A DNA stretch of 64,000 nucleotides from Marivivens donghaensis (GTDB lineage: Bacteria; Pseudomonadota; Alphaproteobacteria; Rhodobacterales; Rhodobacteraceae), in the NCBI RefSeq assembly GCF_011806565.1, contig NZ_JAATOP010000010.1, positions 1-64,000 on the forward strand, written 5' to 3'. The notes beneath the pieces were generated by a model that ran no database searches, was not told the origin of the DNA, and was given only the letters and a program-made list of their open reading frames with translations. This document shows positions 1 to 8,429 of this stretch, one piece after another (positions within the stretch are counted from its first letter, which is position 1; each line of letters begins with the position of its first letter). The translations under genes were made by a program, and so were the position numbers.

Positions 1-76
<76 letters not shown>

Positions 77-107
77 ATATTCAATGACTATCCGTACATC
101 GTCCTGC

Positions 108-120
108 AACCCGCGGGGTT
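108..120 (+). terminator. Short hairpin after the tRNA
   Basis: AACCC and GGGTT form a 5-bp stem around a GCG loop, 32 bases after the tRNA end. A T-rich stretch (CTTTGCGTTT) follows, which fits a small intrinsic terminator of the tRNA transcript. Confidence 0.5.
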
Positions 121-145
121 CTTTGCGTTTGATGCCGCTATCCCC

Positions 146-170
146 TTGGGCCACCGTTCCGATGGCCCAA
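146..170. terminator. Perfect 8-bp hairpin between tRNA and metY stub
   Basis: TTGGGCCA and TGGCCCAA form a perfect stem with a 9-base loop. It lies just past the stop of the leftward metY remnant, so it may be the surviving terminator of that gene. No clear T-run follows on either strand, so the role is uncertain. Confidence 0.35.
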
Positions 171-182
171 AAGGCGCGTCAA

Positions 183-317
183 TCAGGCCGTCGCAGCACT
201 CAAACCCTGATCAAGATCCGCGATGATGTCCTGCAAATCCTCAATCCCGATCGAAATCCGCACAACGTTCGGACCAGCTCCAGCCTTAACCTGCTGCTCT
301 TCGTCCAGCTGACGGTG
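183..317 (-). pseudogene. 3' remnant of a metY-type O-acetylhomoserine sulfhydrylase gene
   Basis: Reading leftward from about 317 to a TGA at 183-185 gives about 44 residues. They include [26 protein letters not shown] and [10 protein letters not shown], which match the C-terminal end of Cys/Met-metabolism PLP enzymes (O-acetylhomoserine sulfhydrylase or homocysteine synthase). The residues upstream of the His at 315-317 no longer fit the family, and no start codon or N-terminal part is present. The stub ends about 20 bases before the stop of the next gene. This looks like the scar of a replacement that removed most of the gene; the assignment rests on motif memory only. Confidence 0.65.
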
Positions 318-338
318 CGGCGCTATCGACGAAGTCCG

Positions 339-1586
339 CTATTTTGAAAGCGTGATTGCGTCGTACACCTTCAGCACATTTTGCACGGCTTCTACTAAAG
401 CTTCATCGAAGTACTTCGCGGTCAAATTTGGCAGATACTGCGAAAGAAGCGGCTCGGGAATAGTTCGACCAGCGAAACGGGCTTTGAGGGCCTTAACAGC
501 TTCAGATGCGTCCTTGGTCGGCCAATAATAGCGAATGCGGTCAGAATAGCTGAAGTGGCGCTGGAAGAAGAGTTCCTCGGCAGAGCCTTCGTAGTATTTC
601 GCCCAGTTTTCGGGGCTTTCGAGCATCGTGTTTTCCAATGCCGACATGAGCCGGTTCTTCGGTGCGTGTCCATCCATGACGTCAGCAATCGCATCCAGGC
701 CATAGAGCGCTTCGCGCAGAGCGAAGGTCAGCCAAGGGCCGACTTTCAGGATGCAGAAGCCGCCCTGTACCAGAGCTGCTAGAGCTTCTTTGCTTTGGTA
801 GTCGGTCGAGTGCGCTTCGAAAACGATCGTCGGGATGAACTTTAAGTAGGATGTCAGACCGGACGCTTTGGCTGGGACGAATTCGATGACGTCCGAGTGG
901 CCAAACTCTACACCAGGCTGCACGACCATGCCGATGACGCGGTCGAAGGCACTTTGCTGATTTCGCTCTGCGAACGCAGCCTCATGGACCGCATAGGTTT
1001 CTGATACCGCGTCGGCGGTCGTCACAGCCAGATCGTGTAGCTCTTCAAGTGCACCGCCGGGTACGGGGACTTCGGTGCCGATCACGTACACTGGGTCCAT
1101 GTCCGTTTTGTTGGCTTCGGCCACGGTGGCAAGTCTAGCTGCGCGCGACGCCGTTGTCTCGTCATCCAAAGCGACGGGTTCACCTGCGCAGCCCATCGAG
1201 CAATCGAGGTGAAGTTTTGTAAAGCCCGCCGCAGAGAATGCCGCAATCATGGCTTCGGCTTTCGCCATGGCTTCTTCGGCAGGTAGCGATTTCCACGGGT
1301 TCGGCCCCAAGTGGTCGCCACCGAGGATTACGTTATCCATGGCGATGCCGACCTTTTGCGCGATCTCCATGACAAAGGTCCGGAAGTCGGATGGCGTCAT
1401 GCCCGTGTAGCCGCCCTCGTGATTGACTTGGTTGCATGTCGCCTCGACGAGGGCAGGGCGGCCCGTTTCTTTTGCCAGCGACAGTGCTGCCTCAATGACA
1501 ACAGGATGTGCCGAGCAAACGGACGTGATGCCAAGCGGCTTTCCAGAATGGAAGGCAGCGGGGATCGAACGGAGAGGATGGGTCAT
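339..1586 (-). CDS. gatZ: GatZ/KbaZ-family protein, probable D-tagatose 6-phosphate 4-epimerase
   Basis: This 415-residue protein belongs to the GatZ/KbaZ (COG4573) family, with the characteristic N-terminal ITSVCSAHP, VEATCNQVNHEGGYTGM and GGDHLGPNPW motifs and a TIM-barrel layout. Family members were first described as the non-catalytic partner of tagatose-bisphosphate aldolase. Agrobacterium members encoded beside a tagatose kinase were later shown to be D-tagatose 6-phosphate 4-epimerases. No GatY/KbaY aldolase is present here and the gene overlaps a PfkB kinase by ATGA (1583-1586), so the epimerase role is the better inference: tagatose 6-phosphate to fructose 6-phosphate in the cytoplasm. 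The gene is second in a two-gene operon driven from about 2531-2725. Confidence 0.8.
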   Translation of the reverse strand: MTHPLRSIPAAFHSGKPLGITSVCSAHPVVIEAALSLAKETGRPALVEATCNQVNHEGGYTGMTPSDFRTFVMEIAQKVGIAMDNVILGGDHLGPNPWKSLPAEEAMAKAEAMIAAFSAAGFTKLHLDCSMGCAGEPVALDDETTASRAARLATVAEANKTDMDPVYVIGTEVPVPGGALEELHDLAVTTADAVSETYAVHEAAFAERNQQSAFDRVIGMVVQPGVEFGHSDVIEFVPAKASGLTSYLKFIPTIVFEAHSTDYQSKEALAALVQGGFCILKVGPWLTFALREALYGLDAIADVMDGHAPKNRLMSALENTMLESPENWAKYYEGSAEELFFQRHFSYSDRIRYYWPTKDASEAVKALKARFAGRTIPEPLLSQYLPNLTAKYFDEALVEAVQNVLKVYDAITLSK

Positions 1587-2530
1587 ACGGCTCTCTCTTT
1601 GGATTTCATAAATTCGATAAGGGTTTCATAGCTCGCGGCACCTTCCATCGGGCCCCGTTTGGTCACAGCATGGGCGCCTGCTGCTGCGGCAACGTTCAGG
1701 GCATCGGTAACGTCCGTTCCAGCGTACCACAGGGCGACGAAGGTACCGCCAAAGCAGTCGCCCGCGCCAGTCGGGTCCACCTCGTCGACGATATAGGGCG
1801 CGATGAATTTGCTTGTGTTGGCATCATAGTACTGCACCCCCTTTGCGCCCATCTTGTGGACGATGACTTTGATGCCGAGCGCCAGGAGCTCCGCGACCGC
1901 GTCCAAGTCGTTTTGCGCCTTTGTCAGCAAGGTCAGTTCGGCGCCCGAGGGAAGAAAGACGTCTGTCAGCGCGACGAACTCTTTCATCGCTTCAGCCATG
2001 CCGGGGGATAAAAGGATCTCCTTGCGAAGGTTTGGATCGAACGAGATTGTGCCACCGCGCTGCTTCACCGCTCGCGCCGCTTTCAAGTTCATCATCACGA
2101 AGGCCGGGCTTGAAAGCGACGAGCCCATGACGTGGAGGTGCGTTGCGTCAACTAGAACGCGTTGAGCGGCTTCACTCTCGGGCAACAGCCCGCTGGCTGA
2201 ATGACGGATGTTGAACAGGAAGTCCCTTGACCCATCACTGCGATATCTGACGAAGGCCGAACCGGTCGGGCGGTCCTGATCGACCGCTATTCCTGAGATA
2301 TCCACACCGTCTGAAGCCAACCGCTCGATATTGAGACGGCCGAAATCATCGTCGCCGACCGTGGAAACAATGGCGCACTCTGCGCCCATGCGTGCCACTT
2401 GGTCGATAAAAATGGCTGGCGCGCCGGACGGATAGGGGCCCGTCATCGCGATGGCTTCGTTAAACCCATTGCCGATGGAGTCAGCCATGATCTCAACGAG
2501 AATTTCGCCAATAACCACGATTTTACTCAT
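1583..2530 (-). CDS. PfkB-family sugar kinase, probable tagatose kinase
   Basis: The 315-residue protein has a ribokinase/PfkB fold: an N-terminal glycine-rich strand (MSKIVVIGEILVEIMADSIG) and the C-terminal signature DPTGAGDCFGGTF, whose Asp is the catalytic base and whose GAGD forms the anion hole. The start at 2530 is chosen because GAGGAAGG precedes it at good spacing; an upstream in-frame start lacks family similarity. It overlaps the GatZ-type gene by four bases. Together they could phosphorylate and epimerise D-tagatose or a close ketohexose. The specificity is inferred from the partner gene; 2-keto-3-deoxygluconate or fructose kinase activity cannot be excluded. Confidence 0.75.
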   Translation of the reverse strand: MSKIVVIGEILVEIMADSIGNGFNEAIAMTGPYPSGAPAIFIDQVARMGAECAIVSTVGDDDFGRLNIERLASDGVDISGIAVDQDRPTGSAFVRYRSDGSRDFLFNIRHSASGLLPESEAAQRVLVDATHLHVMGSSLSSPAFVMMNLKAARAVKQRGGTISFDPNLRKEILLSPGMAEAMKEFVALTDVFLPSGAELTLLTKAQNDLDAVAELLALGIKVIVHKMGAKGVQYYDANTSKFIAPYIVDEVDPTGAGDCFGGTFVALWYAGTDVTDALNVAAAAGAHAVTKRGPMEGAASYETLIEFMKSKERAV

Positions 2531-2625
2531 ACCCGACCCTTCCTCGCGCTCAACGGTGGCGCGAATGCGCTGGCGGATCTTAACCGTGTTGGTGCCATCC
2601 AGCGGTATCACAGTTAATCAAAAAT

Positions 2626-2639
2626 TTTACGCGCGTAAA
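2626..2639. promoter_or_regulatory. LacI-type operator palindrome TTTACGCGCGTAAA
   Basis: A perfect 14-bp palindrome with a central CG lies in the divergent spacer between the kinase operon (start 2530) and the LacI-family gene (start 2726). That is the expected form and place for an operator controlling both. A near copy occurs just after the LacI gene. Confidence 0.7.
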
Positions 2640-2725
2640 TAAAATGTTCCGACTTGCGGCCCGTCATGGCAATCTTTGTCTACTTGCGGCAAGTAAATGG
2701 TCCCGCTCAAGGAAAGGGATTGAAG

Positions 2726-3751
2726 ATGGAAGAGAAGAAAATCCGCAATATGGACGAGCTCGCTACAGTGATTGGTATCTCCCGTCCGACCCTCTCGAAA
2801 TATTTCAACGACCCGACGAAGGTCCGGAGCGCGACCCGCGAGCGCATCGAGGCTGCTCTCGACCAATATGACTACCGCCCGAATATGTTTGCGATGAACC
2901 AGAACCGCCGGTCCACGCGAAATATCGGGATCGTCGTGCCGACCATCGCCGACCCATTTTTTTCGGAAGTCGTGCGCCATGTGGAAATGCGCTGCACTGC
3001 TGCGGGATACTGGCCGATCGTTATTCCGTCGCACGGCGCGACAGAGCAGGAACTGGCTGCGCTGGACACCTTGCGCACGTTGAAGCTGGCTGGTGCGGTG
3101 ATTGCGCCATTGGGAGAGACGAGCGACGTCGAGCGCTTGCGCCAGTTCGCGGATGAGACCCCAACTGTGCTGTTTGATAGCTACCTCGATGTTGGGCAAA
3201 CCTTTGTCGGAAATGACAATTTCAACTCGATAGGACTGATGGTCGATTACCTTTGCCGCACTGGCCAGCCGCCTTGTTTCCTCGATATGCCTGCTGTCAA
3301 TCTGAACGCTTCGGAGCGGCGGGACGCCTATACCGCCTCGATGGAGCGTCTCGGCCATGAGCCGTATGTTGTGCCGATCTCGCGGTCCAACTGGAACTTT
3401 GAAGAGCTCGGCTACGAGGAAGGTGTGCGGCTGATTTCGAACCGGGAATTCCCTTCCGGCACTGTCTTGTGCGCAAATGACCGTATGGCGATCGGGCTGC
3501 TGGCTGCGGCGTACTCTAAAGGATTGCGGGTCGGGCGCGGGTCTGGCTGTGCCATGCGTATTGCTGGTCATGACGACCACCCGCTGGCGCGCTTTACCTG
3601 CCCGCCGCTGACCACGGTCGCGCAGGACTACACGGCGATTGCAGAGCGGAGCGTTGAGTCTCTATTTGCGCTCATCGATGGAAATAGTGGTGCTGCCGTG
3701 CCAGCAATCCAGAAGCTGGAGGCACGACTAATCATACGGGACTCGGCCTGA
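2726..3751 (+). CDS. LacI-family transcriptional regulator
   Basis: The 341-residue protein starts with a LacI helix-turn-helix (residues about 6-27, MDELATVIGISRPTLSKYFN) and the hinge region. A periplasmic-binding-like effector domain follows (IGIVVPTIADPFFSEVVRHV). The start at 2726 is chosen because GGAAAGGG lies 8 bases upstream and family proteins begin here; longer in-frame extensions add unrelated residues. It is divergent from the kinase/epimerase operon, with a palindromic operator in the shared spacer, so it probably represses that operon and itself until a sugar or sugar phosphate binds. The inducer is unknown. Confidence 0.9.
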   Translation: MEEKKIRNMDELATVIGISRPTLSKYFNDPTKVRSATRERIEAALDQYDYRPNMFAMNQNRRSTRNIGIVVPTIADPFFSEVVRHVEMRCTAAGYWPIVIPSHGATEQELAALDTLRTLKLAGAVIAPLGETSDVERLRQFADETPTVLFDSYLDVGQTFVGNDNFNSIGLMVDYLCRTGQPPCFLDMPAVNLNASERRDAYTASMERLGHEPYVVPISRSNWNFEELGYEEGVRLISNREFPSGTVLCANDRMAIGLLAAAYSKGLRVGRGSGCAMRIAGHDDHPLARFTCPPLTTVAQDYTAIAERSVESLFALIDGNSGAAVPAIQKLEARLIIRDSA

Positions 3752-3771
3752 TAGGTCGCGTAAGGAAAAAA

Positions 3772-3786
3772 TTACCGCGCGTAAAA
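3772..3786. promoter_or_regulatory. Second, imperfect copy of the LacI operator
   Basis: TTACCGCGCGTAAA carries the same right half (GCGCGTAAA) as the perfect operator at 2626-2639, with one extra C in the centre. It lies 20 bases after the LacI stop and about 70 bases before a short ORF with a good ribosome site. It could control that ORF or be a leftover from a lost LacI-controlled gene. Confidence 0.5.
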
Positions 3787-3853
3787 TACTATCGAAGCGA
3801 CATGGGGGATGCTCCTCAATTCCCACCGGTGTCTTCCAGCATCTAAGGATGAA

Positions 3854-3976
3854 ATGGATAATATCCGCATTGGTATCCGTGGCGACATTGGCGCGCCGCT
3901 GGAGGCACTCGATGCCATCGGCGCAATCGGGCCGTATATCGGCGCGCTGGTGACTCATCGCTACTGGCGGCGGTGA
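3854..3976 (+). CDS. Short 40-residue ORF, possible gene remnant
   Basis: An ATG at 3854 follows AAGGA at ideal spacing and opens a 40-residue frame beginning MDNIRIGIRGDIGAP and ending in TGA at 3974-3976. It has no signal peptide or membrane helix and I do not recognise it. The operator copy upstream and the good ribosome site suggest the beginning of a former sugar-catabolic gene whose remainder is gone, or a true small protein. Nothing recognisable follows up to the GntR gene stop at 4044. Confidence 0.3.
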   Translation: MDNIRIGIRGDIGAPLEALDAIGAIGPYIGALVTHRYWRR

Positions 3977-4043
3977 GAAAGGGTGCAAAGACTGCGGGGA
4001 GCCTGAAAATTCAGGTGCAGGACCACTATGCCCGGCGCAAATC

Positions 4044-4763
4044 CTACCCGTGCATCACGTTGGCATAGCCGTCGTGGATGACTTGGCTCATCGCTTCTCG
4101 TGCCTCCGTCGGAGCGCCCGAAGCGATGGCCGAGACAATGGCGCGGTGACGCTTGGCGACGGTCTCGCGGCGATCAGAGAAGTCGCCGATATGCTCCGCC
4201 ATGAACAGCGAGTAGAGCGCCGTCTGCACGAGGTCGCCAAGCGACTGTAGGAAGCGGTTTCCGGACAGGCGCAGGACCTGTTTGTGGAACTCGTAGTCGG
4301 CCAGTGCGAAATCGGTGCGACTTCCCGCGGTCGCCAAGCGGTCGCAGAGAGCGTGCAATTCATCCAGATCGACCTGATTAACCCGGCCCGCCGCTTGCGC
4401 GGCAGCTGCGGGCTCGAAGATCATCCGGATTTCGTACAGCTCTTCATAGAACCGCGTCGGATTGCGGGCCGTGGCGTGCCAGCGCAGGACGTCCTCATCG
4501 AACATGTTCCAGTCATCGGCGCGGCGCACGTGGGTGCCGACCTTGGCCTTCGACTGGATCATCCCTTTGGCGATTAGCGTCTTCTTCGCCTCGCGCACCA
4601 CCGTGCGTGACACGCCGAACATCTCGCACAGGTCCGGATCGAGCGGGATCATCGTTTCCGCCGGATATTCGCCTGCGACGATGGCGCGACCGATCTGGTC
4701 CACCACGAAGGCCGTGTGGTTCGACGCACGCTCCGCCACGCCTCCGGATTGGATGAGTGTCAT
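4044..4763 (-). CDS. FadR-subfamily GntR transcriptional regulator
   Basis: The 239-residue protein has an N-terminal GntR winged helix (residues about 10-75, with MFGVSRTVVREAKKTL). An all-helical FCD domain follows, with the metal/ligand residues in LADYEFHKQVLRLSGN. The start at 4763 overlaps the yjfF stop by ATGA, which favours it over an upstream in-frame start and suggests translational coupling. Being last in the ABC-transporter operon, it is likely an autoregulated, sugar- or sugar-acid-responsive repressor. It is a second regulator of the sugar module besides the LacI protein. Confidence 0.88.
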   Translation of the reverse strand: MTLIQSGGVAERASNHTAFVVDQIGRAIVAGEYPAETMIPLDPDLCEMFGVSRTVVREAKKTLIAKGMIQSKAKVGTHVRRADDWNMFDEDVLRWHATARNPTRFYEELYEIRMIFEPAAAAQAAGRVNQVDLDELHALCDRLATAGSRTDFALADYEFHKQVLRLSGNRFLQSLGDLVQTALYSLFMAEHIGDFSDRRETVAKRHRAIVSAIASGAPTEAREAMSQVIHDGYANVMHG

Positions 4764-5764
4764 GAATGAGCGGCGAAGCCAGTAGCTTTCTTTCGTTTTG
4801 CCTGCCCCGCTTTTGCCTGCGTCGCCCACATCAATCCTTTCTGTAGGAGGATGAATGCAAACAGCAGCCCTCCGATGACGATTTTCGTCCACCAACTCGA
4901 CAGGGTGCCGTCGAAGACGATGTACGTCTGAATAAGTCCCATGATGAGGATGCCGAAAAACGTCCCCGCGACAAAACCATATCCACCAGTCAAAAGCGTG
5001 CCGCCGATGACGACCGCTGCAATTGCGTCGAGTTCAACGCCCACAGTCGCTAACGAATAGCCGGCCGATGTATAGAGCGAGAAGACGATCCCTGAAAGCC
5101 CCGCGAGCCCTCCGGACAAGGCATAAATGCCGATCGTGGTCTGCGCGACAGGAACGCCCATCAGCTTTGCAGCCTGTTCACCGCCGCCGAGCGCATAGAC
5201 GTTCTGACCGAAGCGGGTGCGGTGCGCGATGAGGATGCCCGCGATGAACGTGAGGACCATCACGCCACCAATCAGGCGGAAGCGGGCGCCGTCGACTTTC
5301 CAATACAGACCTTGCAGCGTGTCGTAGAATTCATGCGTAATTGGGACGCTTTCGGTCGACAGAACGTAAGCCGCGCCGCGCGCGAGGAACATGCCAGCCA
5401 AGGTCACGATGAAGGGCGGCATTTCGAGGTAGTGGATCGTGGCGCCCATCGCAGCACCGAAGCAGGTGGTCAGTGCCAGAACGATGGCAAAGGCGACCAG
5501 CGGGTGCAGCGAGGTATCCCGTAGGATGACGGCGAGGAAAACGCCTGTGAAGGCGATAATCGAACCGATCGACAGGTCGATGCCGCCTGACAGGATGACA
5601 AACGTCATACCGACGGCTGCGATGCCGATAAATGCATTGTCCGTCAGCAGGTTCGCGATCACCCGCGTCGAGAGCATCGCAGGGTAGGCGTAGCCGCACA
5701 GGGCATAGGCCAGAACGAATGTCCCGAGTGTGACCAAGAGCGGAAGATGGGTCGCGCGGATCAT
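4760..5764 (-). CDS. yjfF: Sugar ABC transporter permease, YjfF-like
   Basis: The 334-residue RbsC-type (BPD_transp_2) permease has about nine hydrophobic segments and the family motif GGIDLSIGSI, plus a C-terminal GGTLLTGGYG loop. The start at 5764 overlaps ytfT by ATGA and precedes typical family sequence; a long upstream extension reads as a shadow. With YtfT it forms a heterodimeric membrane channel, as in the Escherichia coli galactofuranose importer. The C-terminus is basic and cytoplasmic. Confidence 0.88.
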   Translation of the reverse strand: MIRATHLPLLVTLGTFVLAYALCGYAYPAMLSTRVIANLLTDNAFIGIAAVGMTFVILSGGIDLSIGSIIAFTGVFLAVILRDTSLHPLVAFAIVLALTTCFGAAMGATIHYLEMPPFIVTLAGMFLARGAAYVLSTESVPITHEFYDTLQGLYWKVDGARFRLIGGVMVLTFIAGILIAHRTRFGQNVYALGGGEQAAKLMGVPVAQTTIGIYALSGGLAGLSGIVFSLYTSAGYSLATVGVELDAIAAVVIGGTLLTGGYGFVAGTFFGILIMGLIQTYIVFDGTLSSWWTKIVIGGLLFAFILLQKGLMWATQAKAGQAKRKKATGFAAHS

Positions 5765-6804
5765 TGGGTAGCCTCTTTCTTGGGACGTGCTCGGGTGGCT
5801 TCGGGCTGGGGTTGCGGACCGGTGGCGCGGATCAGATAGATCAAGTTCCCCATACGCGGCGACTGGATCACGAGGATGGTCAGGATCAGTGCGGCCTTGA
5901 TGACAAGATTGAATTCCGGCGGCATTCCCGAAAGCAAGATTACCGAATTGATAGACTGGATGATCAGCGCACCAAGCAGCGACGCGACGATAGAGAACCG
6001 CCCGCCAAGGAGCGAGTTGCCTCCGATGACCACCGCGAGGATCGCATCCAGTTCCAGCCAAAGCCCCGCGTTATTGGCGTCCGCGCCCTTGATGTCGGCG
6101 GCAACGATGACACCGGCGAGAGCAGCGCACAGGCCGGTCAAAAGGTAGACGCAGACCAGCAACACGCGGCTGTTGATACCGGCCAAGCGGGACGAGCGTT
6201 CGTTGATGCCGATGGCCTCGATCAGCATTCCAAGCGCAGAGCGGCGGACGACGAATGTCACTAATGCTCCCAATACGACCCAGATCAGGATCGGTGTGGG
6301 CAAGCCGAATACCGTGCCGGAACCGAGTTGGATCAGACCCTCGTTTGAGAAGGTCAGGATCTTGCCTTCGGTTACCAACTGCGCAATCCCGCGTCCGGCC
6401 ACCATCAGCACAAGCGTCGCGACGATCGGCTGGATGCGCAGCACCGCCACGAGGAACCCGTTCCACAGCCCGCAGAGGCCGCCCGCAAGCAGTGCGGCCA
6501 GTAGCGCTGTGCCCCAGCCGTGGCCCTCAACCACAGTCGATGCAGCCACTGCGCCCGAGATCGCCATGACCGCGCCGACCGACAGGTCGATGCCCTTGGT
6601 CGCGATGACGAGCGTCATACCGATACACAGCAATGCGACAGGTGCGCCGCGGTTCAGAACGTCGATGAGGTTGCCGAAAAGTCGGCCATTGCGGAAGTCG
6701 ATCTGGAAGAAGTCCGGAAAGACGATCACATTCAGCAAAAGAGCCGCCGCGAGGATGATAAGCTGCGGCAGGATCCGTTTCAAAAGCGAAGGTTTCGGTC
6801 CCAT
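5761..6804 (-). CDS. ytfT: Sugar ABC transporter permease, YtfT-like
   Basis: The 347-residue RbsC-type permease has multiple membrane helices and the motif TKGIDLSVGAVMAISG. It overlaps the ATPase stop (TGATG at 6804) and yjfF (ATGA at 5761), so ytfR-ytfT-yjfF-GntR is translationally linked. It is the first of two different permeases, the arrangement found in YtfQRT-YjfF systems rather than in ribose systems with a single permease. Confidence 0.88.
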   Translation of the reverse strand: MGPKPSLLKRILPQLIILAAALLLNVIVFPDFFQIDFRNGRLFGNLIDVLNRGAPVALLCIGMTLVIATKGIDLSVGAVMAISGAVAASTVVEGHGWGTALLAALLAGGLCGLWNGFLVAVLRIQPIVATLVLMVAGRGIAQLVTEGKILTFSNEGLIQLGSGTVFGLPTPILIWVVLGALVTFVVRRSALGMLIEAIGINERSSRLAGINSRVLLVCVYLLTGLCAALAGVIVAADIKGADANNAGLWLELDAILAVVIGGNSLLGGRFSIVASLLGALIIQSINSVILLSGMPPEFNLVIKAALILTILVIQSPRMGNLIYLIRATGPQPQPEATRARPKKEATQ

Positions 6805-8324
6805 CAGGCGTCCTCTTTTTCGTCTGCGATGGCGCGCACGATGTTGTCCGGCGTGATTTCGTCGCCGTTTAACTCGCCAACCTGTTTACGGTCGCGCAGA
6901 ACGATGACGCGGGTGGAGTAGGCGACCAGTTCCTCGAGTTCGGACGACGCCACGAGCAGCGCCATCCCATCCGCGCGAAGCTGGTCGATGAGCGCGATGA
7001 TCTCTGCGTGCGCCCCGACATCAATGCCGCGCGTGGGTTCATCAAGGATCAGGAAATCTGGGTTCGTCGCCAGCCAGCGGGCGAGGAGCGCCTTCTGCTG
7101 GTTGCCGCCAGACAGAAGGCGGATCGGCATGTCCAATGAGGCCAAACGGATGTCCAACGCCCGCACGTAGCGTTCGGCGATCTCCTGAACCTTGGCGCGG
7201 GGGATCGGCTTCATCCAGCCTTGGCGGGCCTGAAGGGCGATGATGATATTATCGCGCACCGACAGATCGCCAACGATACCGTCGACCTTGCGATCCTCGG
7301 GGCAGAGGGCAAAGCGCTGCGCCACAGCATCTCGAGGACGGTTGATCGACACGGGCTGGCCCCGCAGGTGCGTTTCACCTTCGTCTGCAGCGACAACGCC
7401 GAAAATCAGATTGCAGGTCTCTGACCGACCGGAGCCGAGGAGACCAGCGAGCCCGACGACTTCGCCTTCGTGGACGGTCAGATCGAACGGCTCGATCATC
7501 CCGCGCTTGGTCAGCCCCTTGAACTCGACCAGCGCCTTACCAGCCGGAGCGACCGTTTTGCGCTCGACCCGCGATTCAAGCTGGCGGCCCAGCATCATCG
7601 TGACCACATCCCGCTGCGTGACATCGCGGATGATGCAGCTATCCACGATCCGACCATTGCGCAGGATCGTCGCGCGGTCCGAAATCTCGAACACCTGGTC
7701 GAGGAAGTGAGTGACGAACACGACGGCCAGACCACGCGCGGTCAATTGACGGATCACGCCGAACAACAAGGCGACTTCATCGCGATCCAAACTCGCGGTT
7801 GGCTCGTCGAGGATCAGAACTTTGCCAGACATCTCGACCGCACGGGCGATGGCCACGACCTGCTGGATCGCGACCGAGTAGGCCGAAAGCGGCTCTGCGG
7901 GGTCTATGTCCAACCCGTAGCTCGCCAGCACGTCGCGCGCTTCCGCATTCATTTTACGGCGCGCCAGAAAAGGCCCGCGCATCGGCTGCCGACCGAGGAA
8001 CAGGTTCTCGGCCACGGTCAGGTTCGGCAGCAGGTTGACCTCTTGATAGACGGTGCCGATGCCAAGTTTCTGGCTGGCCGCAGTGGACTCCGGCGCGACC
8101 TCTGCACCGTCGAGGATAATGACGCCGCCGTCGCGCCTGTAAGCGCCGGTCAGGCATTTGATCAGCGTGGATTTTCCCGCGCCGTTCTCACCCAGCAGGG
8201 CATGAACTTCGCCAGCGTGCAGAACCAGTTCCACATCGTCCAGAGCAATGGTGCCGGGGAAAAATTTAGAGATACCTCGTGCGTGCAGCATCGGTGCCGC
8301 GAGCGATGGCGTCATGTCGTTCAT
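6804..8324 (-). CDS. ytfR: Sugar ABC transporter ATPase with two nucleotide-binding domains
   Basis: The 506-residue protein is a duplicated ATPase of the RbsA/MglA/YtfR type. The first domain has Walker A GENGAGKSTLIKCL and Walker B VLILDEPTASL. The second domain has a degenerate P-loop (GLLGSGRSETCN), signature LSGGNQQKALLARWL and Walker B FLILDEPTRGIDVGAH. It powers import through YtfT and YjfF. A 105-base gap with a strong hairpin separates it from the upstream binding-protein gene. Confidence 0.92.
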   Translation of the reverse strand: MNDMTPSLAAPMLHARGISKFFPGTIALDDVELVLHAGEVHALLGENGAGKSTLIKCLTGAYRRDGGVIILDGAEVAPESTAASQKLGIGTVYQEVNLLPNLTVAENLFLGRQPMRGPFLARRKMNAEARDVLASYGLDIDPAEPLSAYSVAIQQVVAIARAVEMSGKVLILDEPTASLDRDEVALLFGVIRQLTARGLAVVFVTHFLDQVFEISDRATILRNGRIVDSCIIRDVTQRDVVTMMLGRQLESRVERKTVAPAGKALVEFKGLTKRGMIEPFDLTVHEGEVVGLAGLLGSGRSETCNLIFGVVAADEGETHLRGQPVSINRPRDAVAQRFALCPEDRKVDGIVGDLSVRDNIIIALQARQGWMKPIPRAKVQEIAERYVRALDIRLASLDMPIRLLSGGNQQKALLARWLATNPDFLILDEPTRGIDVGAHAEIIALIDQLRADGMALLVASSELEELVAYSTRVIVLRDRKQVGELNGDEITPDNIVRAIADEKEDA

Positions 8325-8367
8325 ACGGAAATCCTAGAGGCTGACCGGTCTTCTTCTGACGAAAATA

Positions 8368-8397
8368 CTGACCGGCCCGATGGGAAAGGCCGGTCAG
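8368..8397 (-). terminator. 10-bp perfect hairpin between ytfQ and ytfR
   Basis: CTGACCGGCC and GGCCGGTCAG form a perfect stem with a 10-base loop in the spacer after the binding-protein gene. No T-run follows. Such hairpins usually stabilise the upstream message or partly terminate transcription, so that binding protein is made in excess over the membrane parts. Confidence 0.7.
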
Positions 8398-8429
8398 CAG
8401 TTGGGTGCTAACGCACCTCCGGGAGAGCC

